In this document: piece after piece, positions 44,079 through 54,347 of the stretch
Position numbering within the stretch: the stretch's first letter is position 1
How the letters are laid out: each line of letters opens with the position of its first letter
Source: Paralichthys olivaceus
Taxonomy: Eukaryota > Chordata > Actinopteri > Pleuronectiformes > Paralichthyidae
NCBI RefSeq assembly: GCF_024713975.1
Contig: NC_091108.1
Coordinates: forward strand, 9,407,001-9,471,000
Length of the DNA stretch: 64,000 nucleotides
Reading direction: 5' to 3'
The notes under the pieces: generated by a model
Seen by the model: only the letters and a program-made list of their open reading frames with translations
What the model was told of the DNA's origin: nothing
The model's database searches: none
Made by a program: the position numbers and the translations under genes

Positions 44079-45712
44079 GTCCACTCAACTCTTTAATTGA
44101 CTCTTTTCACTTCCACGGATCCTTGACTTTCTAACTAACCCCTCTGTCTGCCTCTCTCACTTTTCTTTCCCACTCAGGGGCACAGTGATACTTGTCCTTC
44201 TGGTCTTCTGCATCTGTTTCCTAGTAGCTTGTATCATGTACCTGCACATCACTAGAGTACAGGTAAACAGAGCTTTCTTATCATCACCTTTCATGACTGA
44301 AAGTCATTCTTTTATTTTTTCACCCCTGTTGGTTTGTTTGTTGGTTTGTTTGTGACCAAGATGATGCAAAAACTATTGAAAGCATCACCATGAAACTTGG
44401 GGGAAGAATACAATATGGATCTGGGAAGAACCCACATGAGCGGATCAGAATTTTTCTTTTACATTGTCAGAAAGGGCATCTAAAACATTTTCCTTGATTA
44501 TTCAAAGAGTAATTTATGCTTTTGGCAACATTTTCTAGGGGAATAATATTGGTGCAATTTAGTGAATTTCAATGTGGTTTAATAAGGAGACTTGGTAGAA
44601 ATACTTTTTATTCTTGTAGCAACTTCTAAATATTACAAATATTAATCCTTTAAAAATGTGGTCCTTGACAGAGCTGGAAAGTTTAATCTCTTTTTGGTCA
44701 TATTTTATTTTATTTGCTGACCAGTTTTCATGATCACAGTCACTTACTTTCCAACTCCCTATACTTTCTATCTCTGTTCTTCAATCACCTTACTGGCCTC
44801 ATACTATCCTCTCTCTGTCTGCACATCATTGTTTGATTTAAAGCCGTTATATATGTAAAACACTGGAATGACACAGTAGAGTAAAAACCTCAACAGTCTC
44901 ACAATGAAACCACATTTAAATCCACTCTCTACATTTGAATGTGGATCTACTCCAGATCGCAGACACTCATATCATCAAATATCATTCATAGTATTCCCTG
45001 TGCAAGTGTTACAATGTTAAAGTCCCTTTGTCCAGATCCGCTCCAAAATGTACTGGTTTCTTTCTTGGTCCGTGTCCCATCCTTCCATTAAGGTTTGTGG
45101 AAATCTGTTTGGTAGTTTTTGCATGATTGCCATTGTTTGTGGTAATAAATGTGTTTTTTTAATCTTCCTGATGCATTTTATCTTCCCTTATGTTTGTCTC
45201 AGTGTTTTCCAGGGTGCCTGACCATTCAGATTCGCACTGCCCTCTGTATTCTCATAGTGCTCTTAATCTACGCTGTGGCCCAGGCCTGTGTGGTAAGTGG
45301 GAAAGGCAACAGCAAAAATGTCACCTGCTACAAATGACCCACCCCATACTGGTCAACCAACTGCTGCCATATTTTGACTTCTTTTTTTAATCCCTACGTT
45401 CCTCCATGTTCCTGCTTGTCCCTGACAGGTGGGCTGTATGCCCTGGCTGTGGGGCAGTGCCAACACCAACAGCTCCATCATCATCATTGATGACATCAGT
45501 GGCACTAACCACACAATGGCGGAGTTGCCTTGCGAGGGTGCCCGCTACGCCTTTCTCTCCTGCGTGGTGGGCACCCTCACGCTGGCGCTATTCCTGCGGG
45601 TGTCCTGGCTGCCAAAGATGGCACTCATGCTCCTCCTCGGGGTGCTGTATGTCACAGTGTTGGAGCTCAGTGGCTTTCGCAGGACGGCAGGGTGAGGTTC
45701 ACATCACTCACA

Positions 45713-45744
<32 letters not shown>

Positions 45745-48658
45745 TCCCATTGGAGCTTGACGTGAGAGCCCCATGGTCCAATTAGGATTGTGCATCATAT
45801 GAAAATCGATCAAGCAATGGTTTCCTGTTTGTTAGATGCACAGCAGGAGCAGACGAGTGTTTACAGTACATGTGCTGTGGGTGTGTGTGTGCGTGTGTGG
45901 AGGTGTCTTTGCTTGTCTTCGGCCTACACACTCATTCATTTTCCAGCCTTTGAAGCAGCACATGTGCTCATCATTAGTTCCAAATCCGAAGCTCGACAGG
46001 ACACTGTGGGCTGGATGATGGGCGAGCATAGTTTCAACTCAGCACCGAGAGGCCCTGTCAGAATTATTGGATCCTACATGATAAATGTGCCCCCTGGAAA
46101 AATAATAAAGCTGAATCTGCTGTTACTAATATAAAATATGTAGGTTAAGAACAGTTATGCATCAGTAAATGATTATCATATTGTGCAATCCAATATTTTA
46201 CATAACAATTCTAAGCTCTCTTATTTCATTTTGTGTTTTATTTTCATGCTTGCCCCACAAAAAGCGTTTTATGATTTTAACAAGTTAAATTTTACTCATC
46301 GCCGCTCTTGACACTGTGGGGGGTCCAGTCAAACCCGCCTGTGTAGTGCGCTGTGTGGTCTAGTCCCTGATGCTGACGCGTGTGTTGGTCTCTCTTCCAC
46401 AGTGGGGGGTCCTTCCACATCCGGGGCTATGAGCCCATCCTGTCTCTGTTGCTCTTTGTCAGTGCCCTGGCCCTCCACTCCAGGCAACTCGACCTCAAAC
46501 TACGCCTGGACTTCTTATGGGCTGTGCAGGTCAGGGAGTGTGTGTCTCTATGCATGTGTATCTGAAGGAGGCTTAAATCTCATCATTATTATTATGTACG
46601 TTTTAATAGAATAATAGCCTTGATATATGCAAGCGCTTGGGTTGTGTATGAAAAGGATTTGTATTTTTGGGCTGCCAGCTGTCTGTTCTTTGGCGAAGCA
46701 AGGTTTCGTTTGGCATCAGAAGTGTAATAAAATGACTATTTTTCACAAGTGTTGAAAAAAAAGCAGAATCTTAAGATATTTAACCCTTTAACTGAGAAGC
46801 ATTAATCGTGCAAAGATCCCAAGTCTATTGAAAATCCACATATGACACAGACAATCCATGTTGTGAGGCCGTAAAGTTTTTTACTGACCCCATGTGGTGG
46901 AAATGTGGAACAGGCTGCAGTGCTCAACCCTGTGTGTGTGTGGTATGTGCTCTCAGGCGGAGGAGGAGAGAGATGGCATGGAGAAAGTCAAGCTGGACAA
47001 CAGGAGGATTCTCTTCAACCTCCTGCCTGCGCACGTGGCTCAACACTTCCTGCTGTCAAACCCCAGGAACATGGTGAGCCTTGCTAATAGACAGGCAGGC
47101 AGACAGACAGAGAACCAGGTAGATAACTGGTAGAAAACACAATCGAGAGCAGAGGACGCCTTTTATCCCACTGTACTGTATTCTCCCCTTTTTGTCCCGT
47201 CAGGATCTGTACTATCAGTCCTACGCACAAGTGGGCGTTCTGTTTGCTTCCATCCCAAACTTCAACGATTTCTACATCGAGCTGGACGGAAACAACATGG
47301 GAGTGGAGTGCCTCAGACTCCTGAATGAGATCATTGCAGACTTTGATGAGGTAGAAATGCTGTTATTACGCTTCCGGGTCATTCACTTGGATTTGCCATG
47401 TAGTTCTGTGCGTTTATTTGAGTTGTTTGTTTCGCAGCTTATGGACAAGGAGTGTTACAAAGACATAGAGAAAATCAAAACCATTGGCAGTACATACATG
47501 GCAGCTGTGGGCCTCGTCCCCACCATCGGTACCAAGGTGAACATTTACTTTGTAATGTAAATGAACATTGTACATTATAATGAAGAGACAAGATATTAAA
47601 CAATTAATGTACCTCTACTCCTTAGGCCAAAAAATCTGTTTACGACCATCTCAGCACAATAGCAGACTACGCCATTGAGATGTTTGACGTTTTGGATGAA
47701 ATCAACTACCAGTCATACAATGAGTTTGTCCTGAGAGTGGGTGCGTCTAATCTAAAAGCACAAAAAAAACTATCAGACACCTGATTTCATAGTGTTTTGT
47801 ATTTGTTCAACACTTACGTGTATTTACACAGGAATCAATGTTGGTCCAGTGGTCGCAGGGGTGATTGGGGCGCGCCGACCTCAGTACGACATCTGGGGGA
47901 ACACGGTGAATGTGGCCAGTCGCATGGACAGCACCGGAGTACCTGGAAAGATACAGGTACCCAAAAACACCTTTAATCATATCTTTAAATTCACAAAGTG
48001 CAACTATAGGATAAGAAAGTGAAAGTTATTCTTCTTCTTCAGGAATGAAATACTGCAAAACTGCACAGTTTTCTTTTCTATGCTCCAACGGTACAGATTC
48101 CTGCCAGATCCACTGAACAAATGCAAAATAACAATAACAACAATATTTTTTTTCAAAATAAAAAATCTAATTTCAGATTTTGAATAAAAGCTATTCTTAA
48201 TGAAAGTGAACATTTATGTATTTCTCTCTTATATCTCTTTCATTCAGGTGACAGAGGAAGTCTATCGCCTGCTGAACAACAACTACGACCTGGTGTGCCG
48301 CGGCAAAGTTAGCGTTAAGGGCAAAGGTGAGATGCTGACCTATTTCCTGGAGGGGAAGGTTCAGGGTGTGGGCACCGTGACCACCTCTTCGGTGATGCGT
48401 TCTGCCAGCTTGGCTCGCCGCATCCACTCCTGTGGGAAGACAAGCGTCCCGACCAATCTGGGCAGCGTCTCCACCGCCAGCCTGGCCGCTCACGCCGGCG
48501 TGGGCAGCAGCATCCAGTTGAACACCGCCAACAGCAGCAACAGCCAAGTGACTTGTCTCCCTTCCTCCTGTGTGCCTGCAGTGGGTGAGGAGGAAGAGGA
48601 GGACATTGAGATGACAGAGATTGAGGCTGTGACCGCTGCTGCAGATGTAGCAGTGTAG
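17007..48658 (+). CDS. adcy1: Adenylate cyclase type 1 (Ca2+/calmodulin-stimulated)
   Basis: Twenty exons join in frame to 1149 aa (human ADCY1 has 1119 aa and 20 exons): 17007-17615, 21257-21406, 21633-21751, 28606-28717, 37756-37883, 38519-38677, 39414-39555, 40814-40969, 43622-43819, 43908-44005, 44178-44262, 45203-45292, 45429-45691, 46403-46529, 46957-47073, 47204-47350, 47438-47536, 47626-47740, 47832-47956, 48248-48658. The enzyme makes cAMP from ATP at the plasma membrane. Order: six membrane spans (about 60-222); C1 with metal aspartates D298 (FADIVGF) and D342 (ILGDCYY); a calmodulin-binding stretch near 484-508 ([15 protein letters not shown]); second membrane block (about 600-812); C2 with K914 (IKTIGSTYM), N998 and R1002 (NTVNVASR). 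The tail from about 1050 shares little with human and ends in an acidic EEEEEDIEM stretch. A second in-frame ATG at 17022 has the better Kozak context. Confidence 0.97.
17840..17945. repeat. Retroposon-like fragment
   Basis: The phrase aactttatttacatagcacc followed by tacaaggtacttcacaa is the recognisable core of a very common teleost interspersed repeat. It is identified by recall only. Confidence 0.45.
18388..18440. repeat. (CA)n microsatellite
   Basis: CA tract of about 50 bp with one TA interruption. A second, shorter CA tract lies at 18559-18582. Confidence 0.95.
22650..22770. repeat. Degenerate (CTACT)n-type simple repeat
   Basis: Repeated ctact/tatact units over about 120 bp, best preserved near 22720-22760. 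Confidence 0.75.
24728..25108 (+). repeat. Dispersed repeat family R1, near full-length forward copy
   Basis: Read in order: gaggttttc, a gttagtttgtttg run, acaaaaactactcaatcggtt, gaggaagaacccacgaaattg, ttgatgaaaaaaatctggca, atttaggggactgatatcta, gtttggtgcagatccaaata, ggactgctgggccttgag, ctctactgtgtg. This is the most complete copy, about 380 bp. It shows no coding potential and no clear terminal inverted repeats. Confidence 0.75.
25931..26150 (+). repeat. Truncated teleost retroposon with tRNA-like head
   Basis: Contains cagtggttggctctgtcac, ggtttgaatcccggt (a B-box-like sequence), gcatgttctcccagag, gtgtgggtttcctcta, ggttaggttgatgagagact, gtgagaatgtgaatggttg. These phrases are characteristic of one of the commonest teleost interspersed repeats. 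The 3' part is missing. Confidence 0.65.
26998..27051. repeat. Perfect 20-bp inverted repeat with 14-nt loop
   Basis: The left arm 26998-27017 is the exact reverse complement of 27032-27051, and the loop is 27018-27031. Two further G-U pairs could extend the stem outward. It lies in adcy1 intron 3. Confidence 0.9.
29561..29848 (+). repeat. Dispersed repeat family R1, forward copy
   Basis: Shares ctgccaagga-ggttatg at its head, caatttggtgcaaatccaaa in the middle and ttttgggccttggcggcagt at its end with the other R1 copies. Confidence 0.75.
29961..29997. repeat. (CA)n microsatellite
   Basis: CA tract of about 37 bp in adcy1 intron 4. Confidence 0.95.
32261..32540 (+). repeat. Dispersed repeat family R1, forward copy
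   Basis: Starts cagccaaggaggttatgttt and contains gtttgttggtttgttaac, gggaactgatatctgagtg, ggggactgttgggccttgg and ctctactgggtg. It is missing part of the centre. Confidence 0.75.
33966..34168. repeat. 19-bp minisatellite (unit tgttgtgagtatttggttg)
   Basis: About ten units, the central five or so almost identical and the edges degenerate (gatttgtgagtatttggtt, tagatacttggttatgttg). Confidence 0.9.
34745..35075 (-). repeat. Dispersed repeat family R1, reverse copy with a poly-G tract
   Basis: Contains the reverse complements of the R1 phrases: agctgcaccaaatttcatat, catcaagatccatgaatta, ccttccaccaagttccgtgg, acaaacaaaccaaccaacaa and cataacctccttg. A run of 23 G (35034-35056) lies inside it. 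Confidence 0.75.
35034..35056. repeat. Poly-G tract of 23 bases
   Basis: A homopolymer G run at the place where R1 copies normally have a short C-rich stretch on their own sense strand, so it probably arose by expansion within the element. Confidence 0.9.
35941..36036 (-). repeat. tRNA-like SINE fragment
   Basis: The stretch ggggatcaaactaccgacc, ttctagccagaggaccacct, gttcaaccccctgagcaac resembles the reverse complement of a tRNA-derived head region with a T-arm/B-box-like portion. It does not fold as a complete tRNA. Confidence 0.45.
36660..37020. repeat. Repeat-like purine-rich segment
   Basis: Phrases such as ggcaggtctctttacacaga, acaggtgaaactaatgaagg and ataaaacaggaaacag resemble a dispersed teleost repeat. 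No second copy is seen in the window. Confidence 0.35.
37371..37725 (+). repeat. Dispersed repeat family R1, forward copy just before adcy1 exon 5
   Basis: Contains ccaccaaggaggtcatgttt, tgatggtttgtttgatcg, acaaactactgtacagatta, gggaagaacccatacaattt, gtgcggatccacatcagga and aaatttggtgcagcttgatt. It ends about 30 bp upstream of the exon 5 acceptor (37754-37755). Confidence 0.75.
38967..39240 (+). repeat. Teleost non-autonomous repeat beginning TTAAAGGTTCAGTGTGTA
   Basis: Contains ttaaaggttcagtgtgtaga, atttagtgacatctagagg, cagctgaatacccctcacc, cttcagttgtcataaaaaca and ggcccattctagggtaaag. I recognise this as a widespread teleost dispersed element. The matching inverted end is not preserved. 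It lies in adcy1 intron 6. Confidence 0.65.
41990..42305 (+). repeat. Repeat with degenerate TTAGGG-like array
   Basis: The segment begins tgtgtgtgttcctgtactta, tgtctttgtgaggacc, followed by gtgaggacattttgaccggt and ctgtttgagggttgggct. From 42130 to 42305 it becomes an irregular array of ttaggtt/ttagggtt/ttagaatt units. Similar composite repeats occur widely in fish genomes. Confidence 0.7.
42778..43172. repeat. Purine-rich (polypurine/polypyrimidine) tract
   Basis: About 390 bp are strongly purine-biased on the plus strand (recurrent gaagga, ggaaag, aagaag units) with scattered T and few C. The long open frames on the minus strand here are a by-product of this bias. Confidence 0.75.
44040..44079. 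repeat. (CT)n tract in adcy1 intron 10
   Basis: An almost pure CT run in the short intron between exons 10 and 11. Confidence 0.9.
44320..44585 (+). repeat. Dispersed repeat family R1, forward copy
   Basis: Contains tttgtttgttggtttgtttg, gatgcaaaaactattgaaag, caccatgaaacttgggggaa, gggaagaacccacatgag and gtgaatttcaatgtggttt. Confidence 0.7.
44903..45135 (-). repeat. Dispersed repeat family R1, reverse copy
   Basis: Contains gaaaccacatttaaatcca, gatccgctccaaaatgtac, ggtccgtgtcccatccttcc and gtggaaatctgtttggtag. It lies in the same intron as the forward copy at 44320, so the two form a loose inverted pair. Confidence 0.7.
45708..45744. repeat. (CA)n microsatellite
   Basis: CA tract directly after the donor of adcy1 exon 13. 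Confidence 0.9.
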
Positions 48659-49741
48659 GAAGGAAAAACAGGGACTGTAAACCAAGCTGAGAAAAAAAGG
48701 GAAAGAAAACCCTGGCTGGAGGCCGAGAGACGACGGGGCTGTTCAGGTATTTCCTTTAAATCCAGAGCTACTGGCAAAACCCAGAATATGCTCATTCAGG
48801 ATATGAACTTTCAGAGAGATGAGGTGGTGATACAGACAATCATACTCACTTTTAGGGAAGACAAACGAGGAGTGAAGGAGAAAGATGCCCAGAATCTCAA
48901 ATCTTCTTTTTAACATTTCTATACCAGATAATTAGATGTGTGGTGTCGCTGGGTTCCCTCAGATCCAGGTATAATGTGCATCTTCATTTTATATATTTCT
49001 ATTCTACATATTCCATGTGCAGGGGATATGTGCATTGATATCCTTAAAAAAAAGACTGATCATGCTATTTGCTTTTGCATTGTCTTTCTGATTATGCCAA
49101 GGATGCATTGCATTATTTATGGTGTAAAATGGTGTTTCTTTTTTTTTCACGGTGTATGTAAGCATGCATGTGTGTACCTGTGAGCGTGTGTGTATGCATG
49201 TGTGGTTTTAATTCTGAATTGTAACGAAACAGCACAAAGTACTTTTTTTTATACTCCAAGCACATTGGATGAAACAGGCTTTTTTCCCCCTGATATCTTC
49301 AGCGTTAGTAGTGCATGACTTTTTAAAGTTGACAGCCATAGTGACTCCAGTTGAAAGAAAACCAAAGTAACTGAGCTTTCATATATCTTTATTTTTGAAC
49401 CCCCTTACATTGTCTCACCATCAGAGAGAAGGCAGTAGGATGAACATATTCAGCATGTTGCTCTTTTTGACGCTTTAAGTGTCTTTTTTTAAACCCAGGA
49501 TAAGATTTCACAAATACTTGATGTTCTTACATTGCCCCAATTCACAGACAGCGGTGGGTTTGATAGTGAAGAGGCGGCAAAGGACAGTTTAAAAACCTAA
49601 AAAGATATTTTACTATTTGGACAACTGGACACAAGCTGAAATGCAAAGACTGGACCAGTCACAAAGGATTGATCAGGACCAATACACATGTATAATGTGC
49701 ATTTATCCACACAGAAGAGAGCACATCCATTACTTGAGCGT

Positions 49742-49793
<52 letters not shown>

Positions 49794-50295
49794 CCTCCTC
49801 AGATGCACAGCCTCGTCCTTCACTCCGGCCTCTGCACATGATTCATGTACATTCACATATTCCTCCCCCTGTGCAGTGTCTGGCTGCCTTCGTCTTTCAG
49901 GCAAACGTTATTCCCCCCCGGCTTTTCGCTACAGCCGAGCTGAACAACTACAGGCTTTAGCACCTCTCTCTTTCAGATACAGCCTCAGAAAACATGGGGC
50001 GCTTCAGATATCTTCAGATATCCTCTTTATCAACGTATATATACATATATATAGAGAAATATATGACACTTTGACTTGATCTGCAAAAGTGTAAATACAC
50101 CATGTTTCAAGTTTTTTGCCTTACTCAATAAGCTTACCGTGATTGCAATCTGCCTTTTTAGATATATTCACTTTGATATGCAGATCATACTTTTTTGTAA
50201 ATAGCCAAAAAGCTGTAAACTATGTTGTATCTTGTACAGTTTAAATTTGGGTTATTGAATATTTTGTAATAAAGACAATATTGGTGTATAAAATA
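48659..50295 (+). promoter_or_regulatory. adcy1: adcy1 3' UTR with Pumilio motifs and poly(A) signal
   Basis: A 1.6-kb untranslated stretch runs from the stop codon to AATAAA at 50268-50273. Two perfect TGTAAATA motifs (Pumilio UGUANAUA) lie at 50090-50097 and 50196-50203, both within 200 nt of the signal. A CA microsatellite occupies 49744-49792. Confidence 0.6.
49744..49792. repeat. (CA)n microsatellite in adcy1 3' UTR
   Basis: CA tract of about 48 bp. If transcribed it would put a CA-rich stretch in the mRNA. Confidence 0.95.
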
Positions 50296-51441
50296 TAACA
50301 GTAGTACTGTGAATGTTAACATTTTATTATTGTGGTACCAGTATATAAAATGCAGGGTTTAAAGAGCAATATGAGACACACAATAATCTTCAGCGGGTAA
50401 CAAATACAACTTTTTAGGGATCATTTTCTCGGTTCCATTCCATAAAATTTAATTTCTCACACTTTATTTTATGGCTCTTAAAAAAAACTGCTTTTACTCT
50501 ACACAGCAAGTTGTGACAAACAGTGACAGTTTATTATACCAATCAATATACTCCCACAGACCATGGCCAGGTAAATGTCAACAAATGTAAATGTCACAAA
50601 CACTGAGCAGGGGGCACGGAATGAGTGTGGGGTTCACCATGACAGCTGGGTCAGCGAACGTCACGCTCAACCATCTTCAGTTTAGCACTTTTTGAGGTTT
50701 TGGAATAAAACTAAAACAGAAACTAAGAACATCTGTTGTTACGGTTAAACCTTCACGACCCCAAACTAAAGTTGGACATTAATCCATGAAGGGAATCCAA
50801 GGTAAATGATCGTTCACAAACAACACTCCCCCTGATGTCATCGTGGCTGAAATGGGTCACAATGGGTGAATGAGGTCATAGTATTTCTAAAAACCTCTTA
50901 AAAACCAAGAAAATGGTTGAGTGGTTTTTGATATTGTTTCAATAGAGCTGGGGGAAACAAGGCACACATCAAAATAGATCTGCACTTAGTGGAGTGCATA
51001 CCTCCGCCCAAACAGCCCCTAAGCTGCACCACATTTCACACACTATAGAGATAAATAATATTCTCTGAGAAATCAAGGAAAACGTACACAAAGGGACAGG
51101 GGTGAAAACATAAGGTAGGAGGTAAAAATGTACAAAAGAAAAGCAGCTCAGGCCGCTACATCCTGAATTGAGCTCTGAAAACCCATCACTCATCAAGTGG
51201 TGAACCTTTACAACAAATTGTTAACATTTGAACAGCTTTAAAATTGATATTTATTACAATAGAGGTTTGAAATTGTTGAACCTTTGGATAAGGTTACACA
51301 TCTTCATTCTTCACTTCACTTCAGTGGAAGAAAAGAAACAGAACCAGCTGTGATGTGTGTGGAGTTAATCCTCTGCACCTGATGTGAATCACCAGCTAAT
51401 GAAAACCTGACACTGCAGGATCCCCACATGTCAGCAGAGAA
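50296..51441. other. Intergenic spacer adcy1 - small unknown gene
   Basis: No exon was seen in 1.1 kb. A reverse partial copy of family R1 lies at 50983-51095 (ggagtgcatacctccgcc, aagctgcaccacatttcac, attctctgagaaatcaagg). Confidence 0.7.
50983..51095 (-). repeat. Dispersed repeat family R1, reverse partial copy
   Basis: About 110 bp from the 3' end of the element, in reverse: cttagtggagtgcatacc, aacagcccctaagctgcacc, ttctctgagaaatcaag. Confidence 0.65.
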
Positions 51442-52296
51442 ATGGACGTTCAACAGCAGAATGTAAGTTTGACTCCACTGTTTTATTTTAATACAGACAA
51501 TATTTTATTCAAGTATTATTTTAAAAAATGAACTTGCCATGCTAATTCTCTCTGTACTTACAAATGTCATGGCGGAGCAGAGGCCTTATCTGGAGCCCAT
51601 CCAGGAAGAGTCGGAGCAGGAGGATGAAACTGGAGGAAGTGGAACAGAGGGAGAGGAGGATTTTCAAAGTGAAGTGGGTGTGGAGATGGAGGAGGAAGTG
51701 GCAGAAGAGGAAGAAGAAGAGGAGGAGGAAGAGGATGAGGATGATGATGATGATGATGCCCCTCTGAGGGTTCTGAGACCCAGGCGATTGTCTCGTTCCC
51801 TCAGCAACTCAGAGAGTTTCCTTCAGTCGCACTCGGCTGATAGTCACCAGAGAGACTTGGACAATAGCTCAGTGTCAGATGCAGTGGATTTAAGTGATGA
51901 GGCTGAAAGTTCTTGGCAGCAAAAGTTAGGAAATGAGAAACAGGCCATTGGTCGGGGGCTGAAAGGGAAGGTAAACGTCTCTGTCATATTTTCCAATCGT
52001 AGAAAACATTCAACATCATATTCAGATGACAACATAGTGATCTATTGTTTTTTATAATCTCCTCCAAGAATCTTAAAACACCTGAAACATCGGTGCAGAG
52101 AAAGAGGAAGAGGAAAAGCCACAAGAAGACGTCACAATGTGTGAGTGCTAATTTCAAACAAAGATTTCACCTCCAGAAATAGTGATCACAATAGGTTTAT
52201 TTAGTTTTTTGTTTTTCTAAGCTGTTTCCTCCGTGGGTGGTGGAGCTGATGGTCAACATCGAAGAGGCAAAAAAACACCGACTGGTGGTTGAGTAA
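51442..52296 (+). CDS. Uncharacterised acidic/basic protein, 185 aa, four exons
   Basis: Four exons, all phase 0, join to 185 aa: 51442-51462, 51581-51970, 52069-52140, 52222-52296. AATAAA at 52388-52393 fits a short 3' UTR. I do not recognise the family. Residues 8-67 are very acidic, with a Glu run then an Asp run (EEEEEEEEEEDEDDDDDD, about 49-66). Residues 71-90 are Arg/Ser-rich (RPRRLSRSLSNSESF, a possible kinase target). Residues 148-157 (RKRKRKSHKK) look like a nuclear localisation signal. The C-terminus (LFPPWVVELM, then VNIEEAKKHRLVVE) looks ordered and is the part most likely to be conserved. No signal peptide or membrane span is visible. An alternative start is the ATG at 51569 just before exon 2 (MAEQRPYLEP), without exon 1. 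The gene may be a nuclear acidic protein; function unknown. Confidence 0.62.
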
Positions 52297-54340
52297 CGCT
52301 TGTCCGCTCATGAGCTGAACGTGGGGACGTTGTGCACATCAGGCTCTGACCTTGTTCATACTGAATGTAGAACAAACCCAACACACAAATAAAACACACC
52401 ATGTGAAGGGTGAGCATGGGCTGAGAGTAAAGTCAACCAATGAATAAACACAAGAAAAAAAAAGCTGATTAAGAAATATTGGTTTCATGATAAAAGTTCA
52501 TGAAGTTCATGTTCTCTTCAACACTTTGATGTATCTTGAAATACAATTCATTAAACAAGTCATTATACTTTTGGCATGAGTGACCTACAGAACATGTTAC
52601 TAATAAATGGTAGATTCTTTTTTCTTGGCCCTGAGCTTCAGGCTGAACCCTTTTACCTTTCTCCCCATTGGTGCGTTTTGATTCAAGTGACCAAGTAAAA
52701 CGCTGTTAGAGGCCAAAGCTCTCTCTCTCTCGCTCCACGGTCAAACACACAGCTGGTCGTATATTAACTTTTGTCAGAGCAATACGTTTATCTCTGCTGG
52801 GTGCAACTTGTCTTTTGGTTTGTTGGCAGTCAGATAATGTCTTTATTCAAATGAGATTCTTTTTTTTTGACAATCTAAATAGAGGGAAAATATTAAAAAG
52901 TGTTCTGAGAGAAATGTACTTGTGTTGTGTCTTTGTACACCTAAATTCACCTCAGTCAAATCGTATATTCTACATATAGAACCTGAAGTATCCACAACCT
53001 ATACTTTAAGAATAATACTTGTTTCTCAGATGAAGTAAATGTAGAACAGCGTCCCTGAATCAAGACCTTCCTTTTAGTCAGGCTTTTAATTTAATTGAAT
53101 TTATTTATCCTTTTATCTACTACTTCTTATTTACTTTTGTAGAATTGTTGTTTCTTCTTTCTGGTTTTATTTAATCCTCTTATAGCTTTTTGTTTTTATT
53201 TTACCTTCACTTTAGACCTAATTTTCATGTCTTTTCCAGTATTTTATAATTTTGTACTTCCATGTTTACCTGCCTGTGGTGTTTCCTCATTTCGAATTTG
53301 TGAGGTTTACGACAGCGTCAGTCCCTAAATGTTGTTTTGCTCTGCGGATGGATGGGGGTGGGGGGTATTGGTTTGATCATCCCTGTGTCTTTTATTCTAT
53401 GAAGGACTTTGTGGGCTACACAAATAAATTCTGATTGATTGATGTAAGTCGTCAGTTAGAGTTCAAACGCCCACATCCCCAACAGCATCCAGGACCTTGA
53501 CTGACCATGGATGAAGAAACACATTCATCCTCCTACACATGCTGCATGGGGCGGTCATGGGTACTTCCTATTAAAAATACAGCAAAACTATAATACTACA
53601 ATAATAAATACTTCAATTGATCCTGATCATTTTATGAATCGTTCTTGGCTGAAGCATCGTTTCTTTGTTATTACATGTCTGAATGGGGGGGTCATATTGA
53701 GTCCATAGCCACAGTGTGTGTGTGTGTATATACGTGTGTATATCACACATAGTGTACCAATGCATTTGGCATTGGATAGTTATGACAAATACTACACCAA
53801 GGAAACAAGCATTTACTACTGTTCTTCAGACAAACATGTTGTGCTCCTAGTAGAGCGACTCATAATGTTAGGGTTATGCAATGTTGAAGGCAAATGACCT
53901 TGTTTATCTGTCTACCTGATAAAATGAGCATCCACCAAAGAGACTGAAGGGACAAAATAGGGTTTGAGTGTCAAAACAGTGTCAAAGCACAGTTTGAGTC
54001 CACATTACTCAACTGAATAAGTGTTTGACAACACACACGCACAGTCAAACGTTTCCCTAATCAGCTGTTATTCTCTCACAGCCTGTATGGTTGGATGTTT
54101 ATTATCCTCCCCTTTACTGAAAAAGCAGTATCCATGTGATCCTTTTTCAAAAAAAGGTTAAAAAAAAAAGAAAAAATCTGTAATTTCGTCGCTCCCAAAA
54201 AAACAGGGTTGTTTTGATGTACAATCGCTTTATGTTCCAAAGTCAATATTGACAACAGACCTTGTGAACCTGGATCTACGCACGTCAAGCTGGGTCATCC
54301 TGCGTCTACAGCAGCTTTGTCAAAAATATTTTATATCTGT
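52297..54340. other. Intergenic spacer upstream of igfbp1
   Basis: About 2 kb with no supported gene. A retroposon-like end is visible at 53400-53445. Confidence 0.7.
53085..53445 (+). repeat. Retroposon-like 3' end with ATTG tail
   Basis: Contains atttaattgaatttattt and ends with gaaggactttgtgggctac, acaaataaattctgattgat, tgatg. Such (ATTG)n tails after aaataaa are typical of common teleost retroposon ends. The left boundary is not known. Confidence 0.4.
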
Positions 54341-54347
54341 GGCCGCT

